DNA of 64,000 bases from Camellia lanceoleosa (taxonomy: Eukaryota > Streptophyta > Magnoliopsida > Ericales > Theaceae): the NCBI GenBank assembly GCA_025200525.1, contig CM045770.1:132646200-132710199 (forward strand), given 5' to 3'. Positions 1-13,090 of the stretch are shown here, in pieces. Every line of letters starts with the position of its first letter. The stretch's first letter is position 1. The notes under the pieces are model-generated. The model made no database searches. It had not been told where the DNA came from and saw only the letters and a list, made by a program, of their open reading frames with translations. The position numbers were made by a program, and so were the translations under genes.

Positions 1-390
1 CACGCCCTTCGTGCATTTATAGCACGATCATGTCACGTGCATCTATCGACACGCTCCCATCGTGCATCTATCGCGATCATCTCATGTTCTCATCGATCGC
101 ATGACAATCTCACATTGTGCATCTATCACGGACGCTTCCATCGTGCATCTATCGCACGAACATCTCACATTGTGCATCTACCGCAAGACGCTCCCATCAT
201 GCCTCTATCGCACAATGATCTCACGCCAGGTATCATTTGGCGACACTTCCATCGCGGCATCCATCGTGCATCCATCGACGCTCATCTCACGCTGTGCATC
301 TATCACGATGTTCCCATCGTGCATCTATCACACGATAATCTCACATTGTGCATCTTTCGCCCACGTTCCCATCGTGCATCTATCGCACAA
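1..390. repeat. Minisatellite, alpha (5' end outside window)
   Basis: Imperfect 55-bp units of the form gcatctatcgcac + gatcatctcac / gttcccatc. The array is partly noisy (for example CACGCTCCC where clean copies read CACGTTCCC) and ends at the conserved TCAATGACAAG. Confidence 0.93.
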
Positions 391-581
391 TCAATGACAA
401 GAGCTGATGAGCAAGGATGTAAACTAATATTTACCCCATTAACAGCATCAACCAAACTGGAATTTCATATACTTCAAGGGCATTGATTGTCAAATTTTAA
501 ACATTAAGGTGGTAAAATGTAAAATGGTAGTAGCAAATGGGGATTTATTATAATTTATTGCAAAGTATTCTCTAATTAAAC

Positions 582-1852
582 TTAAACATTGACCTCTTCA
601 CCTAACGGGTCGTTGAAATGGACAACAAGGTTTCGGCAATAGACATAAATATTTTTAAAATCATTCGGTTCGCCTTTTCTTAACTCTTTACTATAGTGAA
701 GCACTTCGCACATGCGATTCCTTTTCTCTTTCAGAACAACTAATTCCCAATTCAATACACCCATCACCTCTAGACTTGAAGAAATATAAAAATGTGCTTT
801 ATTCAAATCAAAAGTACCATGACCACGAACAACATCATTCATACCAACTATAAAATGCAGCTTCTGAGAAGGGGTATAAAACGCAGGGTCATTTAATATC
901 CAGTCTAGATGAATACACATACTACATAACAAATGAGAAATTAAATAGCTACGCATAATCATTTTTTTTTAAAATGATAAACAAAAAAAACTATTATAAA
1001 CCACAAAATACTTAATTAACTCACACGAGTTCCATTGTCGACAAATTTTCAGTGAAACATTTAAAGGACAGGGAAACCTTTTGCTTTTTCAACTATTCGT
1101 CGACATCTAATTCGTTGACATCTTGTTCGTTGCCATTCCGTTTTAATGGATACAACAAAACTCTAACCATCATTCTCCTCAAAGCGACCAAGTCGTTTCT
1201 GGTTTCCCTTTTGAATTCTACAACAACAAACAACATTAGCAAAATTCAATATATACATATATATTTTTTAAATTTGAAAAACATAAATAACAAAACATAT
1301 ACCTTGTGAACTTTTAGCTTTAGCAACACATAATAATTCCGCATGATTCTTGACGATAGAAACGTTGCTTTCCAACCTCCGACAATAAAAGGACACAGAA
1401 AGGTTTCTAGCGTACAAATACTGGAGTCCAAAGATAACATCCCTGCGACAAAGAAAAACATTAAGTAATAAACAATAATAATTAATCAATTTAAACATAA
1501 ACGAAATAGCCAAATTCATATTTACCAAAATAATTCAATAAAATGATCTTTAATGAAGTGCCACTAGCTACCCTTTGGCTCCATGTGCAATAATAATTGT
1601 TGGCCCATGTCTCCAAATTATCTCCAATCTTTTCCATAATAATATTAGATCTCTGCACAAAATGAACGCCTATGATGCTCATTATTTAAAGTCTTTAATT
1701 GTGAAATTGAGCCTTGGCATCCATAGCATTTTTAAAATGGCCAATACTTATTTCAAACATCTTGCCTTGTTTATTCACCGAATCCTCCGCAAACAAAGTA
1801 CATCCACTAGAAAATAGAGCCCCGATCCCGAACTAATCTATCAAAAGTTTTA
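582..1852 (-). pseudogene. Kinase/KEN-like pseudogene, alpha
   Basis: The C-terminal exon is open at 582-962 (IHLDWILNDPAFYTPSQKLH to NLVVHFNDPLGEEVNV). The alpha-type frame stops two codons before the other subfamilies because ...GTTTAA replaces ...GTTCAAGTTTAA. Exon C is interrupted by TAG. Exon B (about 1311-1440) reads GLQYLYARNLSVS. Exon A is broken by the TAG at SQRGS and by noisy bases near 1570 and 1700. It lies head-to-head with the viral fragment starting at 1853. See 60372-61647 for the exon model. Confidence 0.65.
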
Positions 1853-2735
1853 GAACTTAGAGTGTTGTCCCATGGATATACGTGATCTTCAAGGATCACC
1901 ACCATTTACGCTATTTCTAGAATTTATTTAAGGGTTTTAACAACTTTAAACACTTACGCATTTAAAACAAAGTGAATTAGGACACACAGCCTTAATAGAC
2001 ACTAATCTTTTCAAGAGTCAAGTTGTTGTGCCAAAAATGATACCTTGGTAGAATATTACTTTTCCGAAAGATGGCGATTCCCAATGCTGCTCCAAATAGA
2101 CCCATCATTAGACAATCATTGATGATGTCATACAGACTCAAGGCTGTAATGTATACCACATTCAATAGGCCACATCGCCATTGTCCGTATATGTCAAGTA
2201 CCGCTTATAGAACCGCCCATCCTATAGAGTGGATTCACCCGAGTCTTCCGCATAATCTACTTCAAAACCTATAGAGTCGGGCTTTACAAGGAATGCCTTC
2301 GACCTCCTAGTGACACCAACCCCGATAATACTACGATCCAAAGAGTTCAGTGGAATCCAATTTAAGAAAATCAAATACCGATGGTGTTTATGAATCCGTA
2401 GGCCTTATAGCCCAAAGAGTTTATATGAATTTCAAATTTAATGGATTTTACACCGTGAAGTTAAAATCGTAAAATCCCAAACCAGGATTTTTTACAGAAA
2501 ATGCGTAAATTTAGAAAATGGTATTTTGAAAACCATAGTGAATTACGTTGCAACAACTTGTAAAATTTGGTATTATGCTCATCTAGAGCAACACCAAAGA
2601 ACTTCATTCTTTTCCTTTATGGTATAGTGAATGTAATGGTTCCAGAATCACTGGAACCATTGGAACTCAAGCCTAGTAGAATTATAAGTTCAAATAAACC
2701 ACTAGTTATTACAGCCTTTGTTGAAAGTCCAGAAT
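1853..2735 (+). pseudogene. Caulimovirid movement-protein fragment, beta
   Basis: This copy is noisy type I throughout, so the reading frame is shattered. Short pieces remain, such as NAAPNRPIIRQSLMM near 2089. The beta/epsilon-specific short 3' segment is present: about 85 bp are replaced by a hairpin-forming filler at 2639-2659. The frame after the filler runs into the minisatellite (2567-3148). Confidence 0.6.
2639..2659. repeat. Perfect 8-bp inverted repeat at the beta deletion junction
   Basis: GGTTCCAG-AATCA-CTGGAACC is an 8-bp stem with a 5-nt loop. It lies exactly where beta and epsilon monomers lack about 85 bp present in the other four subfamilies. Confidence 0.9.
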
Positions 2736-3131
2736 GTCTATACCATGTGTTCTCGTCTTACATCTATCACACGATCATCACACATTGTGCACTTATCGCG
2801 CACGTCCCCCTCATGCAACTGTTGCACAATCATCTCACGTTGTCCATCTATTGCATGCGTTCCCCTCGTGCATCTATAGCACGATTATCTCACGCTGTGC
2901 ATCTACCGCACACGCCTTATCGCGGCTTCTATCGCACGATCATTTCACGCTGTGCATCGCTCGCGACGACCATCTCACGCTGTGCATCTATCACGACATT
3001 CCCATCGACATCTATCGCACGATCATCTAACGTTGTGCATCTATCATGCACGCTCCCGCCATGCATCTATCACACGATGATCTCACGCCAGCGCCATTGG
3101 CGACGCTCCCATCACAGCATCTATCGCACGA
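2736..3131. repeat. Minisatellite, beta
   Basis: About seven 55-bp units, fewer than the about nine in gamma, zeta and alpha. It starts with the beta/epsilon-specific TGTTCTCGTCTTACATC and is partly noisy from about 2910 to 3120. Confidence 0.93.
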
Positions 3132-3316
3132 TCAATGACAAGAGTTGATGGGCAAGGAGGTAAACTAATATTTACCACATTAACGACATCAACCAAACTG
3201 CAATTTCATATACTTCAAGGGGGTTGATTGTCAAATTTTAAACATTAAGGTGGTAAAATATAAAATGGTAATAGCAAAAAGGGATTTATTATAATTTTTT
3301 GTAAAGTATTCTCTAA

Positions 3317-4589
3317 TTAAACTTGAACACTGACCTCTTCACCTAACGGGACGTTGAAATGGACAACAAGGTTTCGGCAATAGACAGAAATATTTTTAAA
3401 ATCAATCAGTTTGCCTTTTCTTGACTCTTTATTATAGTCAAGCACTTCATTACGCGATTCCCTTCGCTTTAATAACTAATTGCCAATTCAATACCCCCAT
3501 CATTTCAAGACGGGAAGAAAAATAAAAATATGCTTTATTCAAATCAAAAGTACCATTACCACAAACAACATCATTCATACTATCTATAAAATACAGCTTT
3601 TGAGAAGGGGTATAAAATGTCAATATCTAATATGCGCTTTGGATGAATAATTCCAACTGCAAAAGAAATGAGAAACTAAATTAGCTATGCAGAATTATTT
3701 TTTTAAAATGGCAAACAAAAAAACTATTATAAACCTCAAAATACTTAATTAACTCACACGAGTTCCGTTGTCGACAAATTTTCAATGAAATGTTTAAAGG
3801 GTAGGGAAACCTTTTGCTTTTTCAACTATTTGCCGACATCTTGTTCGTTGACATCTTGTTCGTTGCCATTCCAATTTAATGGAAATAACAAAACTCTAAC
3901 CATCATTCTCCTCAAAGCAACCAAGTCACTTTTGATTTCCCTTTTGAATTCTAAAACAACAAACAACATTACAAAAATTCAAAATTTTATCTTTCTTCTA
4001 AACAAATTTGAAAAACATAAATAACGAAACATATACCTTGTGAACTTTTTGCTTTAGCAACACATAATAATTTCAAGACAATTCTTGACTTAAACGCTAC
4101 TTTCCAACCTCCCACAATAGTAGGACACAAAAGGGTTCCAAGCATACAAATACTAGAGTCCAAAGATAACATCCTCACATAAAGAAAAAACATTAAGTAA
4201 TAAACAATAATAATTAATCAATTTCAACATAAACATAATAGCCAACTTAATATTTATCTAAATAATTCAATAAAATGAACTTTAATGAGGTGCCACCGGC
4301 TACCCCTTTGACTCCATGTGCAATAATAATTGTTAGCCCATGTCTCCAAATTATCTCCAATCTTTTCCATAACAATATCAGATCCTTGCACAAAATGAAC
4401 GTCTATGATGCGTTCATTATTTAAAGTCTTTAATTCATAAAATTGAGCCTTGGCATCCTTAGCATTTTTAAAATGGCCAATACTTAATTCAAACATCTTG
4501 CCTTGCTCATTCACCAAATCATCCGCAAACGAAGATATCCACTAGAAAAATAGAGCCCCTGATCCCGAACTAATCTATCAAAAGTTTTA
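3317..4589 (-). pseudogene. Kinase/KEN-like pseudogene, beta
   Basis: Exon A is fully open here (4254-4517): the kinase N-lobe runs from MVNEQGKMFELSIGHFK to NNYYCTWSQRGSRWH and FIELFR. Exon B carries the beta-specific TAG in GL*YLYA (CTAGAGTCC near 4157) and exon C the common TAG. The last exon is noisy around 3440-3480 and 3615-3660. Its 5' end abuts the gamma viral fragment at 4590. Confidence 0.65.
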
Positions 4590-5554
4590 GAACTTAAAGT
4601 GTTATCCCATGGATATACGTATCTTCCAGGATCACCATCTTTTGCCGTTATTTGCAGAATTTATTTAAAGGTTTTAACAACTTTAAACCCTTACATACGG
4701 AAACAGAGTGAATTAGGACACACAGTCTTGATAGACACTAATATTTTTAGTAGTCAAGTTGCTATGCCAAAAATGATACCTTGGCAGAATATTACTTTTC
4801 TAGAAAGATGGCATATTCCCAATGCTGTTCCAGCCAGATCTATCATTAGACAATCATTGGATGATGTCATACTCAAGGCGGTAATGTATACCTCACCTTC
4901 AATAGGCCACATCGGCCATTGTCCAGAACTATGTCAAGCACCAGTTATAGAATGCTCCATCCCACGAGTGGATTTACCTAAGCCTTCTAGATACCTACTA
5001 GAACCTATAGAGTCGGGCTTGCAAGGAATGCCTTCTGACCTCTTAGTGACACCAACCCGACAATACTACGATCCAAGAGTTCAGGAATCCAATTTTCGTA
5101 AAAATCAAATACCACATGGTGTTTATGAATCCGTATATTTTATAGCCCTACAACAAGTTTATATGAATTTTGAAATTTTATGGGTTTTACACCGTGAAGT
5201 GAAAATCGTAAAATCCTAAAACCAAAGATTTTTTACAGAAAAATACAGAGAATTTAGAAAATGGTATTTTGAAAACCGAGTGAATTACAATTACAACAAA
5301 TTAAAATACAAGATATGCTCATCTAAAGCAACACCAAAGATCTTCAATCTTTTCCTTTACGGTATATAGGAAAATATAATGGTTCTAGAATCGCAAATTA
5401 ATGTTCTAGAAAATATATGAAAAACTTGGGTAACAACAGATGGCCAAAGTGTTACTTCGCTCATCCACCTCCCCAATCATTGAACTCAAGCCTAGTGCAA
5501 TTATAAGTTCAAATAAACCACTAGTTATTACCGTGTTTGTTCAAACTCCGTAAC
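4590..5554 (+). pseudogene. Caulimovirid movement-protein fragment, gamma
   Basis: One of the longest open copies (4599-5219, 206 codons). It starts within the conserved 30K-type core (LSHGYTYLPGSPSF), passes IDTNIFSSQ and PKMIPWQNITF, and ends at EVKIVKS. It is clean to about 4900 and lightly noisy after. The following polyprotein-like segment (KWYFENRSE) is in another frame, a frameshift shared with alpha, delta and zeta units. No upstream half of the movement protein is present. Confidence 0.65.
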
Positions 5555-6053
5555 GCTCATCCCACACGCTCCCGCCTTGCATCTATCGCACGGTCACCTC
5601 ACGCTGTGCATCTATGGTGCACATCCCTCATAAATCTATTGCACAATCATCTCACGCTGTGCATCTATCGCACGCCCTTCGCGGCATCTATAGCACGCAG
5701 CATGTCACCGTGCATCTATCGCACACGCTCCCATCGCGCATCTATCGCACGATCATCTCACATTGTGCATCGATCGACGACCATCTCACAAAGGTGCATC
5801 GTCACCGACGCTTCCATCGTGTATCTATCGCATGAAAATCTCAGGTTGTTCATCTATCGCCAAGACGCTCCCATCATGCATCTATCGCACAATGATCTCA
5901 CGCCAGCATCATTGGCGACGCTCCCATCGTGCATCCATCGCAGTTCATCTCACGCTAGCATCTATCGCAAGACGTTCCCATCGTGCATCTATCACGTGAT
6001 AATCTCACGTTGTGCATCTATCGCCCACGTTCCCATCGTGTATCTATTGCACG
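5555..6053. repeat. Minisatellite, gamma
   Basis: About nine 55-bp units, noisy type I between about 5560 and 5990. The gamma-specific unit ending in AAAATCTCAGGTTGTTC is recognisable at about 5836-5860. Confidence 0.93.
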
Positions 6054-6239
6054 ATCAATGACAAAAGCTGATGGGCAAGGATGTAAACTAATATTTACCC
6101 CATTAACAGCAGCAACCAAATTGGAATTTCATATACTTCTAGGGCATTGATTGTCAAATTTTAAACATTAAGGTGTTAAAATGTAAAATGGTAATGGCAA
6201 ATGGGGATTTATTATAATTTGTTGTAAAGTATTCTCTAA

Positions 6240-7513
6240 TTAAACTTGAACACTGACCTCTTCACCTAACGGGTTGTTGAAATGGACAACAAGGTTTCCG
6301 CAATAGACAAAAATATTTTTAAAATTATTCCGTTCGCCTTTTCTTAACTCTTTACTATAGTCAAGCACTTCACACATGTGATTCCCTTTCTCCTTCGAAA
6401 CAACTAATTCCTAATTCAATACACCCATCACCTCTAGACCTGAAGAAATATAAAAAATGTGCTTTATTCAAATCAAAAGTACCATGACCACGAACAACAT
6501 CATTCATACCATCTATAAAATGCAACTTCTGGGAAGGGGTATAAAACGCACGTTCATTTAATATCCAGTCTAGATGAATACCCCAATTGCAAAACAAATG
6601 AGAAATTAAATTAGCTACGGATAGTCAATTTTTTTTAAATGACAAACAAAAAGCTATTATAAACCACAAAATACTTAATTAACTCACACGAGTTCCGTTG
6701 TCGACAAATTTTCAATGAAACATTTAAAGGGTAGGGAAAACTTTTTCTTTTTCAACTATTCGTCGACATCTTATTCGTTGACATCTTGTTCATTGCCATT
6801 CCGTTTTAATGGAAACAACAAAACTCCAACCATCGCTCTCCTCAAAGCAACGAAGTCATTTCTGGTTTCCCTTTTGAATTCTACAACGACAAACAACATT
6901 ACTAACATTCAATATATATATACATTAAATTTGAAAAACAAAAATAGCAAAAAATATGCCTTGTGAACTTTTAGCTTTAGCAGCACATAATAATTTCGCA
7001 TGATTCTTGACGATAGAAACGCTGCTTTCCAACCTCCTACAATAGTAGGACACAGAAGGGTTCCTAGCGTACAAATCGAGTCCAAAGATAACATCCCTGC
7101 GACAAAGAAAAAACATTAAGTAATAAACAATAATAATTAATCAATTTAAACATAAACAAAATAGCCAAATTAATATTTACCAAAATAATTCAATAAATTG
7201 ATGTTTAATGAAGTGCCACCAGCTACCTCTTTGACTCCATGTACAATAATAATTGTTGGCCCGTGTCTCCAAATTATCTCCAATCTTTTCCATAATAATA
7301 TTAGATCCTTGCACAAAATGAACGTCTATGATGCGTTCATTATTTAAAGTCTTTAATTCCTAAAATTGACCCTTGGCATCCATAGCATTTTTAAAATGGC
7401 CAATATTTATTTGAAACATCTTGCCTTGTTCATTCACCAAATCCTCCGCAAACGAAGTACATCCACTAGAAAAATAGAGCCCCTGATCCCAAACTAATCT
7501 ATCAAAAGTTTTG
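6240..7513 (-). pseudogene. Kinase/KEN-like pseudogene, gamma
   Basis: The C-terminal exon reads LDWILNERAFYTPSQKLH through FDLNKAHF (6370-6597) with a frameshift near 6450. Exon A has the gamma/delta-specific nonsense codon QF*ELK (CCTAAAATTG at about 7358). Exon B (6960-7100) is missing bases around the GLQYLY motif. Confidence 0.62.
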
Positions 7514-8483
7514 GAACTTAGAGTGTTATCCCATGGATATAAGTATCTTCCAGGATCACCACTGTTTGCAGTTATTTCCATAATTTATTTAAAGGTTTTA
7601 ATAATTTTAAAGTCTTACGTATGGAAACAGATTGAATTTGGACACATAGTCTTCATAGACAATAATCTTTTAGTAGTCAAGTTGTTGTGCCAAAAATGAT
7701 ACCTTGGCATTATTACCTTCCTAAAAGATGGCATATTCCCAATGTTGTTCGCCAGACCTATCATTAGACAATCATTGGATGATGTCATATGCACTCAAGG
7801 CGTGTAATGTATACCTTATCTTCAATAGGCCACATCAAGAATTGTGCGTATATGTCAAGTACCGCTTATAGAATAGCTCCATCCTACATAGTGGATTTAT
7901 CTCGCCTTCTAGACCGCCTACTTCAAAAACTATAGAGTCAGTCTTGCAAGGAATGCCTTCCAGACCTCCTAGTGACACCAACCTTGACAATACTACAGAT
8001 TCAGTAGTTCAGGGAATCCAATTTTTAGAAAATCAAATACCACATGGTGTTTATGAATCCAGAAGGCCTTATAGCCCTACAAAAAGCAATATGAATTTTG
8101 AAATTTAATGGATTTTACACCAGGAAGTGAAAATCGTAAAATCTTAAACCATGATTTTTTATAGAAGAAATATAGAGAATTTAGAAAATGGTATTTTGAA
8201 AACCATAGTGAATTACAGTTAGAATAACTTAAAATACAGTATTATGCTCATCTAAAGCAACACCAGCAGCTTCAATCTTTTCCTTTATGGTATATAGGAA
8301 AATATAATGGTTCCAGAATCGCAAATTAATGTTCTTGAAAATATACAGAAAACTTGGGTAACAACAGATGGCCAGAGTATTACTTCTGTTCATCCACCTC
8401 CCCAATCATTGTAACTCAAGCCTAGTTTAATTATAAGTTCAAATAAACCTCCAGTTATTACATCCCCTGTTGAAACTCCAGAA
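7514..8483 (+). pseudogene. Caulimovirid movement-protein fragment, delta'
   Basis: The N-terminal part is open only for about 62 codons (7511-7699). From 7670 to 7930 it is noisy type I (for example a shortened CTTGGCATTATTACC). From 7940 it is clean and matches the delta copy at 53570-54120. Downstream polyprotein-like sequence continues to the minisatellite. Confidence 0.6.
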
Positions 8484-8830
8484 CATCTATCGCACGGTCA
8501 TCTCACGTTGTGCATCCATCGCGCACGTCTCCCTCATATATCTATTGCACAATCATCTCACGTTATGTATCTATCACACACGTTCCCTTCATGCATTTAT
8601 AGCACGATCATGTCACATTGTGCATCTATCGCACACGTTCCAATCGTTCATCTATCGCATGATCATCTCATGTTGTGCATCGATCGCACGACCATCTCAC
8701 GTTGTTCATCTATCACGAACATTTCCATCATGCATCTATCGCACGAACATCTCACGTTGTGCGTCTATCGCACGCGCTCCCATCATGCATCTATTGTACA
8801 ATGATCTCACGCTGTGCATCATTACGACAT
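8484..8830. repeat. Minisatellite, delta' (3' end deleted)
   Basis: About six 55-bp units, almost clean. The array ends abruptly at GTGCATCATT and is fused to intron 2 of the kinase pseudogene. The units that follow in full delta copies are missing. Confidence 0.93.
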
Positions 8831-8836
8831 TACCAA
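8821..8836. other. Deletion junction minisatellite/kinase intron 2 (delta')
   Basis: ACATT at 8827-8831 is shared by both parental sites, the minisatellite ACATTCCC and the intron ACATTACC (equivalents at 54461-54465 and 55397-55401). This is a 936-bp deletion with 5-bp microhomology. It removes the rest of the array, the spacer, the C-terminal exon and exon C. Confidence 0.85.
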
Positions 8837-9450
8837 ATTTCAATATATATATATATATTAAATTTGAAAAACATAAATAACAAAACATATGCCTTGTGAA
8901 CTTTTAGCTTTAGCAACACATAATAATTTCGACGATTGTTGACTATAGAAACGCCGCTTCCAACCTCCCACAATAGCAGGATACGTAAAGGTTCATAGCG
9001 CATAAATATCGGAGTCCAAAGATAACATCCCTGTGACAAAAAAAAAAAAACATTTAGTAATTAACAATAATAATTAATCAATTTAAACATAAACAAAATA
9101 GCCAAATTAATATTTACCAAAATAACTCAATAATATGATCTTTAATGAAGTGCCACCAGCTACCCCTTTTGCTCCATGTGCAACAATAATTTATGGGCCA
9201 TGTCTCCAAATTATCTCCAATCTTTTCCATAATAATATCATATCCTTGCACAAAATGAACATCTATGATGCGCTCATTATTTAAAGTCTTTAATTCCTAA
9301 AATTGAGCCTTGGCATCCATAGCATTTTTAAAATGGCCAATACTTATTTCAAACATCTTGCCTTGTTTATTCACCAAATCCTCCGCAAACGAAGTACATC
9401 CACTAGAAAAAAAGAGCCCCTGATCCCGAACTAATCTATCAAAAGTTTTA
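8831..9450 (-). pseudogene. Kinase-like pseudogene, delta' (exons A and B only)
   Basis: Only exon A, intron 1 and exon B remain; exon C and the KEN-like exon are gone. Exon A carries QF*ELK (near 9296). Intron 1 has an unusually long T tract before its acceptor (A run at about 9039-9051 on the + strand). Confidence 0.65.
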
Positions 9451-10323
9451 GAACTTAGAGTGTTATCCCATGGATATACGTATCTTCCAGGATCACCACC
9501 TTTTATAGTTATTTCCAGAATTTATTTAAGGGTTTTAACAACTTTAAAGCCTTACATACGGAAACAGAGTGAATTAGGACACACTGTCTTAATAGACACT
9601 AATCTTTTCAGTAGTCAAGTTGTTGTGCCAAAAATGATACCTTGGCAGAATATTACTTTTCCAGAAAGATGGCGTATTCCCAATTCCGCCTCCAAATGAC
9701 CTATCATTAGACAATCATTGACGATGTCATACGACTCAAGGCAAGAATGTATACCTCATTCAATAGGCCACATTGGCCATTGTCCGTATATGTCAAGTAC
9801 CGCTTATAGAATTGCTCTATCCTATAGAGTGGATCTACCCGAGTCTTCTAGACAATCTACTTCAAAACCTATAGAGTCACCCCACAAGGAATGTCTTCTG
9901 CCTCCTAGTGACACCAACCCTGACAATACTACAGATCCAGTAGTTCAGGGAATCCAATTTTCAGAAAATCAAATACCAGATGGTGTTTATGAATCTAGAA
10001 GGCCTTATAGCCCTGCAGCAAGCGATATGAATTTTGCACCAGGAAGTTAAAATTGTAAAATCCCAAACCAGGATTTTTTACAGGAAAAATGCAGAGAATT
10101 TAGAAAATGGTATTTTGAAAACCATAGTGAATTACGGTTGCAACAACTTAAAATACAGTATTATGCTCATCTAGAGCAACACCAGCAACTTCATTCTTTT
10201 CCTTTATGGTATAAGGAAAATATAATGGTTCCAGAATCACTCGAACCATTGGGACTCAAGCCTAGTAGAATTATAAGTTCAAATAAACCACTAGTTATTA
10301 CAGCCTTTGTTGAAAGTCCAGAA
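9451..10323 (+). pseudogene. Caulimovirid movement-protein fragment, epsilon
   Basis: Clean to about 9680 (79 codons open from 9460), noisy at 9680-9900, then clean. The segment ending NFAPGS* (10050) is followed in the same frame by polyprotein-like sequence, so in this subfamily a single stop separates the two parts. It has the beta/epsilon short 3' segment. Confidence 0.65.
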
Positions 10324-10666
10324 CGTCTATCCCTTGTGTTCTCATCTTACATCTATCACACGATCATCTCACGTTGTGCACCTATCGCCAAGACGCCCCC
10401 CCATGCATCTATTGCACAATCATCTCACGTTGTGCATCTATCGCCGGCGTTTCCCTTGTGCATCTATAGCACGTTCATCTCACGCTGTGCATCTATTGCG
10501 CACGTTCCTATTGTGCTTCTATCGCACGATCATCTCACGTTGTGCATCGCTCAGACGACCATCTCACGCCAGGCTTCGCCACAAGATGTTCCCATCATGC
10601 ATCTATCATATGATGATCTCACATTGCGCCATTACAAGACGCTCCCATCGTGCATCTATTGCACGA
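10324..10666. repeat. Minisatellite, epsilon
   Basis: About six 55-bp units, the shortest full array type. The first half is clean and 10540-10660 is noisy. It is followed by the epsilon-type AAAGCATTAACATCATC spacer. Confidence 0.93.
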
Positions 10667-10851
10667 TCAATGACAAGGGTTGATGGGCAAGGTGGTAAAC
10701 TAATATTTAAAGCATTAACATCATCAACCAAACTGGAATTTCATATACTTCAACGGGGTTGATTGTCAAATTTTAAACATTAAGGTGGTAAAATGTAAAA
10801 TGGTAATAGCAAAAAGGGATTTATTATAATTTATTGTAAAGTATTCTCTAA

Positions 10852-12120
10852 TTAAACTTGAAGACTAACCTCATCACCTAACGGGTCGTTAAAATGGACA
10901 ACAAGGTTTCGGCAATAGACAGAAATATTTTTAAAATCAATCGGTTCGCCTTTTCTTGACTCTTTATTATAGTCAAGCACTTCGCACATGCAATTCCCTT
11001 TCTGTTTCGGAACAACTAATTGCCAATTCAATACACTCATCACCCCTAGACTGGAAGAAATATAAAAATGTGTTTTATTCAAATCAAAAGTACCATTACC
11101 ACGAACAACATCATTCATACTACCTATAAAATACCGCTCGAGAAGGTATCAAATGCAGTAATATCTAATATGCGCTTTGGATGAATACCAACCGCAAAAG
11201 AAATGAGAAACTAAATTAGCTATGTAGAATTATTTTTTTAAAATGGGAAACAAAAAAACTATTATAAACCTCAAAACACTTAATTAACTCACACGAGTTC
11301 CGTTGTCGACAAATTTCCAATGAAATATTTAAAGGGTAGGGAAACCTTTTGCTTTTTTCAACTGCTTGTCGACATCTTGTTCGCTGACATCTTGTTTGTC
11401 GCCATTCCATTTTAATGGAAATAACAAAACTCTAACCATCATTCTCCGAAAGCAACCAAGTCACTTCGATTTCCTTTTTGAATTCTACAACAACAAACAA
11501 CATTACAAAATTCAAATTTTTATTTTTCTTTTAAAAAATTTGAAAAACATAAATAATCTAAACATATACCTTGTGAACTTTTTGCTTTAGCAACACATAA
11601 TAATTCAGACGATTCTTGACAGTAAACGCTTACTTTCCAACCTCCCACAATAGTAGGACACAAAAGGGTTCCTAGCGCATAAATCGGAGTCCAAATATAA
11701 CATCCTCGCAACAAAGAAAAACATTATGTAATAAACAATAATAATTAATCAATTTCAACATAAACATAATAGCCAAATTAATATTTATCTAAAGAATTCA
11801 ATAAAATGATCTTTAATGAAGTGCCACTAGCTACCCCTTTGACTCCGTGTGCGATAATAATTGTTAGCCCATGTCTCCAAGTTATCTCCAATCTTTTCCA
11901 TAACAATATCAGATCCTTGCACAAAATGAACGTCTATGATGCGTTCATTATTTAAAGTCTTTAATTCATAAAATGGAGCCTTGGCATCCGCAAAGATTTT
12001 TAAAATGGCCAATACTTATTTCAAACATCTTGCTATGTTCATTCACCAAATCATCCGCAAACTAAGTATATCCACTAGAAAAGAGAGCCCTAATCCCTAA
12101 CTAATCTATCAAAAGTTTTA
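10852..12120 (-). pseudogene. Kinase/KEN-like pseudogene, epsilon
   Basis: The C-terminal exon is open at 10852-11118 from MNDVVRGNGTFDLNKTHF to GDEVSLQV. Exon C (about 11300-11490) is largely preserved but noisy. Exon A ends at the epsilon/alpha TAG after SQRGS (about 11828). The best epsilon copy is 57423-58703. Confidence 0.63.
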
Positions 12121-13090
12121 GAACTTAGAGTGTTATCCCATGGATATAATGATTTTCCAGATCACCACGATTTACGCTTATATCCAAAATTTATTTAAAG
12201 GTTTTAACAACTTTAAACCCTTACATACGAAACAGAGTGAATTAGGACACACGCCTTAATAGACACTAATCTTTTTAGTAGTCAAGTTGTCGTGCAAAAT
12301 GATACCTTGGCGTAATATTACTTTTCCTAAAAGAAGGCATATTCCCAATGTCGCTCCAAATTGCATTTATCATTTGACAATCACTGGATGATGTCATACT
12401 CAAGGCGGTAATGTATACCTCACCTTTAATAGGCCACATCAGCCATTGTCCAGAAGTATGTCAAGTACCAGTTATAGAACAGCTCCATCCTACAGAGTGG
12501 ATTTACCTAAGCCTTCAAGACAGTCTACTTCAGAACCTATAGAGTCAGTCTTGCAAGGAATGCGTTCCAAACCTCCTAGTGACACCAACCCTGACAATAC
12601 TACAGATCCAGTAGTTCAGGGAATCCAATTTTCGGAAAACCAAATACCACATGGTGTTTATGAATCCAGAAGGCCATATAGCCCTACAACAAGCGATGTG
12701 AATTTTGAAATTTTATGGGTTTTACACCAGGAAGTGAAAATCGTAAAATCCTAAACCAGGATGTTTTACAGGAAAAATACAGAAAATTTACAAAATGGTA
12801 TTTTGAAAACCATAGTGAATTACAGTTACAACAGCTTAAAATACAGTATTATGCTCATCTAAAGCAACACCAGGAACTTCAATCTTTTCCTTTATGGTAT
12901 ATAGAAAGATATAATGGTTCTAGAATCACAAATTAATGTTCTTGAAAATATGCAGAAAACTTAGGTCACAACAGATGGCCAAAGTATTACTTCTGTTCAT
13001 CCACCTCCCCAATCATTGGAACTCAAGCCTAGTGCAATTATAAGTTCAAATAAACCACTAGTTATTATAGTCTTTGTTCAAAGTCCAGAA
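12121..13090 (+). pseudogene. Caulimovirid movement-protein fragment, zeta
   Basis: Noisy from 12145 to 12370, then clean. Open from 12446 to 12754 (MSRSMSSTSYRTAPSY to EVKIVKS), after which the frame shifts to the KWYFENHSE segment (12715-12936). The zeta-specific TGA in PII*QSLDD is also present here (ATCATTTGACAATC). Confidence 0.63.

Larger units (their letters stand above)
1..1852. repeat. Tail of an alpha monomer (end of the preceding HOR copy)
   Basis: The window opens inside the minisatellite of an alpha monomer, recognised by GATGAGCAAGG after the array and by the GTTTAA end of the kinase frame. The same stretch recurs at about 16100-17917, 45600-47469 and 62750-64000, with near identity in clean parts. 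Confidence 0.9.

Noticed and set aside
3317..4589. Active kinase gene in beta units because exon A is intact
   Set aside because: Exon B has a fixed TAG, exon C a TAG, and catalytic residues are missing. Neighbouring copies share the lesions.
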